Source of the DNA: Rhodospirillales bacterium
GTDB lineage: Bacteria > Pseudomonadota > Alphaproteobacteria > Acetobacterales > Acetobacteraceae
Assembly (NCBI GenBank): GCA_025352665.1
Contig: JANXSM010000058.1
Span: 1 to 64,000, forward strand
Direction of reading: 5' to 3'
DNA: 64,000 nt
Position 1 is the first letter of the stretch, and each line of letters opens with the position of its first letter. Below are positions 59,029 through 64,000 of this stretch, piece after piece. The position numbers and the translations under genes are program-made. Below the pieces are notes generated by a model, which was given only the letters and a program-made list of their open reading frames with translations, searched no databases and was not told where the DNA came from.

Positions 59029-60252
59029 ATGGAAATCTCTCGCCGTACGCTGTTGGGCACCGCCGCCGCCGTGTCCACTCTGCCGGTGGGCCGCGCCCGT
59101 GCGCAGGCCAAGCCGGTGCTCAAGATCGGCGTGCTGAACGATGCCTCCGGCCCGTATCGCGACACCGGTGGCGAGACCTCGCTCATCTGTGCCAAGCAGG
59201 CGGTCGAGGAATTTGCCTCGCAGGCGAACGGCTACACGATCGAGGTGATCTACGGGGATCATCAGAACAAGCCCGATGTCGGCGCCGGTCTCGCCCGGCA
59301 ATGGTATGATCGTGATGGTGTCGATATGATCCTGGATGTGCCGACCTCGTCGGTGGCGCTTGCGGTGGCGACGGTGGCCAAGGAGAAGGACAAGACCTTC
59401 GTCGACTCCGGTGGTGCGACCGCGGATCTTACCGGCAAGCAATGCGCGCCTTCGATCGTGCATTGGACGTACGACACCTACATGCTGGCGAAATCCACCG
59501 GGGCTGCCACCGTGAAGGCCGGTGGCAAGGACTGGTTCTTCATCACCGCGGACTATGCCTTCGGCCAGCAGCTGCAGCGCGACACCACGAGTTTCATCAC
59601 CGCGGCCGGCGGCCGTGTGATGGGGGCAGCGCCTTACCCGTTCCCGGGCACCACGGATTTCTCGTCGTTCCTGCTGCAGGCGCAGTCATCCGGCGCCAAG
59701 GTGCTCGGCCTGTGCAATGCCGGTGGCGATACCGTGAACTGCATCAAGCAGGCCAAGGAATTCGGCCTGACTCTGGATATCGCGGCGATGCTGATGTTCA
59801 TCACCGATGTGAACGCGCTGGGCCTGCAGGTGGCGCAGGGGCTTCGGCTGACCGAGAGCTTCTACTGGGATCTCAACGACTGCACCCGCGCCTTCACCAA
59901 CCGGGTGAAACCGAAAACCCCCAACAACTGGCCGAACATGAGCCATGCCGGCTGCTACGCGGGCACGCTGCATTTCCTCAAGGCGGTGAACCAGATCGGC
60001 ATCGCCAAGGCCAAGGCCAGCGGCACCGCCATCGTGGATGCGATGAAGGCGATGCCGACGGATGACGATTGCTTCGGCCACGGCTCGATCCGCGTCGACG
60101 GGCGCACGCTGTTTCCCTCGTATCTGTTCGAGGTGAAGAAGCCCTCCGAGAGCAAGGGCAAATGGGATTACTACAAGACCGTTCAAACCACCCCCGCGGA
60201 CCAGGCCTGGCGGCCATTGGCCGAGGGCGGCTGCTATTTCGTCAAGTCCTGA
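59029..60252 (+). CDS. ABC importer substrate-binding protein 2 (tandem paralogue)
   Basis: A 407-residue paralogue of the preceding protein, 31 bases downstream. It has the same twin-arginine-type leader (SRRTLLGTAAAVSTLPVGRARAQ) and the same block order (YGDHQNKPDVGAGLARQWYD, WFFITADYAFGQQLQRDTTSF, KAMPTDDDCFGHGSIRVDGR). The two clearly arose by duplication and have diverged, so the importer may take two ligands. Confidence 0.93.
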   Translation: MEISRRTLLGTAAAVSTLPVGRARAQAKPVLKIGVLNDASGPYRDTGGETSLICAKQAVEEFASQANGYTIEVIYGDHQNKPDVGAGLARQWYDRDGVDMILDVPTSSVALAVATVAKEKDKTFVDSGGATADLTGKQCAPSIVHWTYDTYMLAKSTGAATVKAGGKDWFFITADYAFGQQLQRDTTSFITAAGGRVMGAAPYPFPGTTDFSSFLLQAQSSGAKVLGLCNAGGDTVNCIKQAKEFGLTLDIAAMLMFITDVNALGLQVAQGLRLTESFYWDLNDCTRAFTNRVKPKTPNNWPNMSHAGCYAGTLHFLKAVNQIGIAKAKASGTAIVDAMKAMPTDDDCFGHGSIRVDGRTLFPSYLFEVKKPSESKGKWDYYKTVQTTPADQAWRPLAEGGCYFVKS

Positions 60253-60261
60253 GGTTCGTCG

Positions 60262-61149
60262 ATGCTCAGCATACTGGGATATAATGTCGGACCCATGCTG
60301 GCCCAGGGCGTGCTTGGCCTGATCAACGGCGCGTTCTATGCGCTGCTTTCGCTTGGGCTTGCGGTCATCTTCGGTCTGCTGAACATCATCAACTTCGCCC
60401 ACGGCGCGCTGTACATGATTGGCGCGTTCGTGGCCTGGGTGTTGCTCAACTACCTCGGCATCGGCTACTGGCCGTCGCTGATTCTGGTGCCGATACTGGT
60501 CGGCTGCTTCGGCATGCTGATTGAAAGGGTCTTGATCAGCAAGCTCTACAAGCTCGACCATCTCTACGGCTTGCTGCTGACCTTCGGCTTGGCTCTGATC
60601 ATGGAAGGGCTGATGCGCAACTACTTCGGCAGCTCGGGCATGCCGTTCGCGGTGCCGGAATCGTTGCGTGGCGCCACCAGGCTCGGGTTCATGATCATGC
60701 CGACCTACCGGGTATGGGTGGTGGCAGCCTCGTTCGTGGTGTGCATCGGCACCTGGCTGGTGATCGAAAAGACCTCGATCGGTGCCACCTTGCGGGCAGC
60801 CACCGAGAATCCGGCGCTGGTGCAGGCGTTCGGGGTGAACGTGCCGCGCCTGGTGACGATGACCTATGGCGGGGGCGTGGCCCTGGCGGCGTTTGCCGGC
60901 GTGATGGCGGCACCGATGTATTCGGTGAACCCCTCGATGGGATCGAACGTTATCATCGTGGTGTTCGCCGTGGTCGTGATCGGCGGCATGGGCTCTATCC
61001 TGGGCTCGATCCTGACCGGCTTCGGGCTTGGGCTGGTCGAAGGCTTCACCAAATATCTCTATCCGCAGGGCTCCGGCGTGGTCATTTTCGTTTTGATGGT
61101 GATCGTGCTGCTGTTGCGCCCGGCGGGTCTGTTCGGAAAGGCCGCCTGA
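60262..61149 (+). CDS. Branched-chain-amino-acid-type ABC permease (LivH-like)
   Basis: A 295-residue inner-membrane permease with about eight hydrophobic segments. Family blocks are GLINGAFYALLSLGLAVIFGLLNIINFAHGALYMIGAF and FAVVVIGGMGSILGSILTGFGLGLVEG, the latter the ATPase-coupling region. The first base of the livM-like ATG coincides with the last base of this gene's stop (TGATG). Confidence 0.94.
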   Translation: MLSILGYNVGPMLAQGVLGLINGAFYALLSLGLAVIFGLLNIINFAHGALYMIGAFVAWVLLNYLGIGYWPSLILVPILVGCFGMLIERVLISKLYKLDHLYGLLLTFGLALIMEGLMRNYFGSSGMPFAVPESLRGATRLGFMIMPTYRVWVVAASFVVCIGTWLVIEKTSIGATLRAATENPALVQAFGVNVPRLVTMTYGGGVALAAFAGVMAAPMYSVNPSMGSNVIIVVFAVVVIGGMGSILGSILTGFGLGLVEGFTKYLYPQGSGVVIFVLMVIVLLLRPAGLFGKAA

Positions 61150-62084
61150 TGCTGATGGGTTTCTCGCGGGCGCAGGCGGCAGCCCTCCTGGTGATGCTCG
61201 TCATCATCGCGGTGGCGCCGATGGTGGCCTATCCGGTGTTCCTGATGAAGGTGCTGTGCTTCGCGCTGTTCGCCTGTGCCTTCAACCTGCTGATCGGCTA
61301 TGTCGGCCTGCTCTCGTTCGGCCATGCCGCCTATTTCGGCATGGGCGCCTATGCCAGCGCCTACGTCGCCAAGGCCTGGGGGCTGTCGGCCGAGCTCAGC
61401 ATTCTTGCCGGCGGCCTGACCGGGGCCGCGCTCGGGTTGATCTTTGGCCTGATCGCCATACGCCGGCAGGGCATCTACTTCTCCATGATCACGCTGGCGC
61501 TGGCGCAGATGGCGTATTTCTTTTGCACCCAGGTGGCGTTCACAGGCGGCGAGGACGGCATTCAGCAGGTGCCGCGGGCGGCCGTGTTCGGCCTGATCTC
61601 GATGCAAAACGACATGGCGATCTACTGGCTGGTGGCCGTGGTGTTTCTGGCCGGCTTTTTTTTGGTGCATCGCATCGTGCATTCCCCGTTCGGCCAGGTG
61701 CTGAAGGCGATCCGCGAAAATGAACCGCGGGCGATCTCGCTGGGGTATCGGGTGGACGACTACAAACTGATCGCCTTCGTGCTGTCGACCGCGATCGCGG
61801 GCGTGGCCGGGGGGACCAAGTCGCTGGTGTTCGGCATCGCCACGCTGTCGGATGTGACCTGGCAGGCCTCGGGCGAGGTGGTGCTGACCACGCTGCTCGG
61901 CGGCCTCGGCACGATCTTTGGCCCGGTGGTGGGGGCTGTCATCGTGAACACGCTGGAGTTCTATCTGAGTCCGTTCGGCAGTTGGGTGACGGTGACGCAG
62001 GGCGTGATCTTCGTGGCCTGCGTGATGCTGTTCCGCCGCGGCGTGGTGGGCGAGATCGGCGCGAAGCTGAAGGTCGCACTTTAG
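61149..62084 (+). CDS. Branched-chain-amino-acid-type ABC permease (LivM-like)
   Basis: A 311-residue second permease, with about nine hydrophobic segments. Family blocks are FNLLIGYVGLLSFGHAAYFGMGAYASAY, IRENEPRAISLGYRV and LLGGLGTIFGPVVGA. It completes the importer: two ATPases, two binding proteins and two permeases in one operon. The operon probably ends in 62085-62179. Confidence 0.94.
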   Translation: MLMGFSRAQAAALLVMLVIIAVAPMVAYPVFLMKVLCFALFACAFNLLIGYVGLLSFGHAAYFGMGAYASAYVAKAWGLSAELSILAGGLTGAALGLIFGLIAIRRQGIYFSMITLALAQMAYFFCTQVAFTGGEDGIQQVPRAAVFGLISMQNDMAIYWLVAVVFLAGFFLVHRIVHSPFGQVLKAIRENEPRAISLGYRVDDYKLIAFVLSTAIAGVAGGTKSLVFGIATLSDVTWQASGEVVLTTLLGGLGTIFGPVVGAVIVNTLEFYLSPFGSWVTVTQGVIFVACVMLFRRGVVGEIGAKLKVAL

Positions 62085-62179
62085 AGCGGGGACGGTCGAT
62101 TTCGCCGGTTTCGTTTACTGTTTGGAAATGGCTCCGGGGATAGGTTCGGCTATCGCCAAAGGTCAGGATCGCATCGCCC

Positions 62180-62923
62180 ATGAGCATCCAGGGTGTCGGC
62201 ACGAGTCAATACGATCTGTATACAAGGTTGCAACAGGCCAACGCGTCCAGCCAGACGCATGGCAGCGGAACAATGACCGCTGCGAACGTGCCGCCCTCGG
62301 GGCCACTGCCTGGGCCGCCGCCTTCGGGTCCGCCACCGAGCGGAGCAGGGTCACAGTTCGACAAGCTGAGTTCCGCCATCCAAGCGGAACTGGTGCAACT
62401 GCAGGGCGGTAGCGGTTCGACAGGCTCCAGCACGATTTCGGGCTCCTCCAGCACGAGTGCCACCGGCAGCACCGCGTCTACGGGCACGGCCAGCTTGACC
62501 GCGACCTCGACCACCGGGCCGAGTACGCTCGACAAGATGCTCAAGGAAATCGCCCAGGCGATCCAATTGGCGGAGAGCAGCGCCAGCGCATCGGCGAACG
62601 GCAGCGACACGACCGGTTCCACTGGCAGTTCGACCACCACCAATGCGGCCGCATCACCCGGCGCGACAGCATCAACCGCGGCCGACCCCAGCGGCGCCAC
62701 AACCACCGATACCACCGTGCCCACGACGCACGGCCACCACCATCACCACGCCGAAGCCGCCGCGAGCATGGCCGCCAGCACCAGTGCGACCACCACCAGC
62801 CAGCCTTCGGACGCGCTGGCGATGGCCACGATGCGGGCGCTGCGAAGCTACGGATCCAACGGTGCCCAGGGCAACGGTGCCAGCACCACGAACCGCCAGG
62901 GCCAGGTGGCGACCGTCGCGTGA
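62180..62923 (+). CDS. Low-complexity Ser/Thr-rich protein with His cluster
   Basis: A 247-residue protein of unknown function. It starts MSIQGVGTSQYDLYTRLQQANASS, then a Pro-rich segment (residues about 36-56). Two short amphipathic stretches that look folded (QFDKLSSAIQAELVQLQ and LDKMLKEIAQAIQLAESS) are set in Ser/Thr/Gly/Ala-rich linkers. A run HGHHHHHAEA near residue 187 could bind metal. There is no signal peptide. AGGATCG before ATG 62180 is a fair ribosome-binding site. Confidence 0.7.
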   Translation: MSIQGVGTSQYDLYTRLQQANASSQTHGSGTMTAANVPPSGPLPGPPPSGPPPSGAGSQFDKLSSAIQAELVQLQGGSGSTGSSTISGSSSTSATGSTASTGTASLTATSTTGPSTLDKMLKEIAQAIQLAESSASASANGSDTTGSTGSSTTTNAAASPGATASTAADPSGATTTDTTVPTTHGHHHHHAEAAASMAASTSATTTSQPSDALAMATMRALRSYGSNGAQGNGASTTNRQGQVATVA

Positions 62924-62962
62924 GGCCGGCCTGATCGGCGTAGTCGCGCAGGCTGTCCCGAT

Positions 62963-63040
62963 CAGCGGTTCCCGCTCAGTCGGTCAAGCTCAGCGGTTCC
63001 CGCTCAGTCGGTCAAGCTCAGCGGTCCCCGCTCAGGCGGT
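62963..63040. repeat. 28-bp tandem repeat at the 3' end of the exporter gene
   Basis: Two identical 28-base units (62963-62990 and 62991-63018) and a partial third (63019-63040, with two changes). Each unit contains the small hairpin AGCGG-TTC-CCGCT. The partial copy overlaps the stop codon of the exporter gene. The hairpin array could act as a terminator for the two convergent genes. Confidence 0.85.
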
Positions 63041-63937
63041 GCGGCGACGGTCCGATCGGGCCGCGAGCAAACCGCTGAACGCGATGACGATGGCGCCGGC
63101 AACGGTCGCTCCGTCTGGTACGGCGCCCCAGAGCAGATAGCCGTAGAACGCAGCGGCGATCAGCTGCGTGTAGCTGAACGGCGCCAGCAACGACGCCGGG
63201 GCAAATCGATACGCCTGCACCATGACCACATGGCCGGTTGTTGCGACAATGCCCAGCAGCAGCCCAAGACTGATCTGGTTCCAACTGGGCGCCACGAATT
63301 CGAGCGGCAGCAACGCGGTCAGCACCACCAGGCCGCTGACCGCGGTCCACACCAATGTGCTCGCCGCTGGTGCTGCGGAAATTTTGCGGGTCAGGATCAC
63401 ACCAAACGCCCAGGCCAGCGATGAGAGCAGGGTGAACAGGGCAGCGGGCTGAAACGCGGCCGTGCCGGGACGCACCACGATCAGCACACCGACCAGCCCC
63501 AGCACCACCGCTCCCCACCGACGCGGACTGACGACCTCGCCCAGCAACGACACCGACAGCACGGTGATCAGGATCGGCGATGCGAAACCGATCGATGCGG
63601 CTTCCGCCAATGGCAGGCTGCGCAGCGAAATCATGAACGTTACCGCCGAAATGACCATCATCAGGCCGCGCAGGATCTGCAGTGCGGGATTGCGCACCCG
63701 CAGCCGCGCGCGCGTGTGCCGTAACAGGACCCAGGCCATGATGACGAACACCAGATAGCGGATCCAGGCGACTTCAACCGCCGGCAGGGTGGCGCCCAGC
63801 AGCTTGGCCATCGCGTCAGACAGCGAGAACAGCATCATCGCCGCCAGAATCAGTCCCATGCCCCGGACCGGGTTGTCCAGGGATGGGGCCGGAACCACCA
63901 TGGCCGGCGCAACCTCGGCGCTGTCGCGGGAGCTCAT
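63032..63937 (-). CDS. EamA/DMT-family exporter
   Basis: A 301-residue inner-membrane protein with ten predicted helices in two EamA halves (RYLVFVIMAWVLLRHTRARL and FTLLSSLAWAFGVILTRKISA mark the halves). Members export amino acids or metabolites. The start ATG 63937 is followed by a polar tail of about 20 residues before helix 1. The region upstream reaches the window end. Confidence 0.9.
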   Translation of the reverse strand: MSSRDSAEVAPAMVVPAPSLDNPVRGMGLILAAMMLFSLSDAMAKLLGATLPAVEVAWIRYLVFVIMAWVLLRHTRARLRVRNPALQILRGLMMVISAVTFMISLRSLPLAEAASIGFASPILITVLSVSLLGEVVSPRRWGAVVLGLVGVLIVVRPGTAAFQPAALFTLLSSLAWAFGVILTRKISAAPAASTLVWTAVSGLVVLTALLPLEFVAPSWNQISLGLLLGIVATTGHVVMVQAYRFAPASLLAPFSYTQLIAAAFYGYLLWGAVPDGATVAGAIVIAFSGLLAARSDRRRTA

Positions 63938-64000
63938 GCCGGCGCCCGCGGACCTGTGAAGAACCGGTTCGCTGACCCCGGCATGCGTCTTGGTTTGGCG

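Noticed and set aside
62963-63040. Possible CRISPR repeats
   Set aside because: The units are directly tandem, there are fewer than three full copies, no spacers and no cas genes.

Overview
The window is about 66% GC and densely coded. It most likely comes from an alphaproteobacterium, probably of the Acetobacteraceae/Rhodospirillales type. Direct support is the two-piece (circularly permuted) tmRNA at 16100-16355 and the alphaproteobacterial form of the ClpXP adaptor SspB beside it. The family assignment is inference from gene content.

Layout. 1-2523: the 5' part of a copper P-type ATPase behind a CueR-like operator, and glycogen synthase. 2957-7555: a TPR protein, an NAD-dependent epimerase, an alpha/beta hydrolase and two envelope-type glycosyltransferases. 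7594-10198: thrS and infC, the latter apparently starting at a rare ATA codon. 10302-15117: a diguanylate cyclase and three dehydrogenases. 15130-18588: thyX, tmRNA (ssrA), sspB and a class I fumarase. 18692-23201: a VOC protein, then a queuosine cluster (queA, tgt, a small membrane protein, queF, queG) and a ribbon-helix-helix protein. 23301-26083: a small ORF, a CurA-like reductase, a palindromic intergenic repeat region and a VanB-type reductase. 26067-28043: a GntR regulator and a frameshifted Rieske oxygenase. 28268-34680: a complete SUF Fe-S assembly operon (Rrf2 regulator, sufB, C, D, S, U-like, T, A-like). 34758-38850: a DUF4864-like secreted protein, two unrecognised overlapping genes and an enoyl-CoA hydratase. 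38980-43366: an OmpR/EnvZ-type pair, a large nested palindrome and a chemotaxis receptor. 43537-45725: a malate/lactate-type dehydrogenase overlapping a MalK/UgpC-type ATPase. 45793-54741: a four-gene tripartite RND efflux operon (outer-membrane factor, adaptor, two MdtB/MdtC-like pumps). 54869-56187: a CoA-ester lyase and a MaoC hydratase, divergent from a complete branched-chain-amino-acid-type ABC importer (56289-62084) with two substrate-binding proteins. 62180-63937: a low-complexity Ser/Thr-rich protein and an EamA exporter.

How the genes work together. The tmRNA tags stalled nascent chains and SspB delivers tagged proteins to ClpXP, so the two neighbours act in one quality-control pathway. 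QueF, Tgt, QueA and QueG cover the pathway from preQ0 reduction to queuosine. The SUF genes are translationally coupled (mostly ATGA or TGATG junctions) and headed by their likely Fe-S-sensing repressor. The efflux genes overlap by a few bases in export-complex order. The oxygenase/GntR/reductase set looks like an aromatic demethylase operon whose oxygenase is broken inside its Rieske motif.

No phage, insertion sequence, CRISPR array or tRNA gene was recognised. I did not find a clearly new multi-gene system. The strongest leads are the nested inverted repeat at 41078-41360, the ssrA-sspB adjacency, the ATA start of infC, the Rieske frameshift and the uncharacterised gene pair at 35435-37950.
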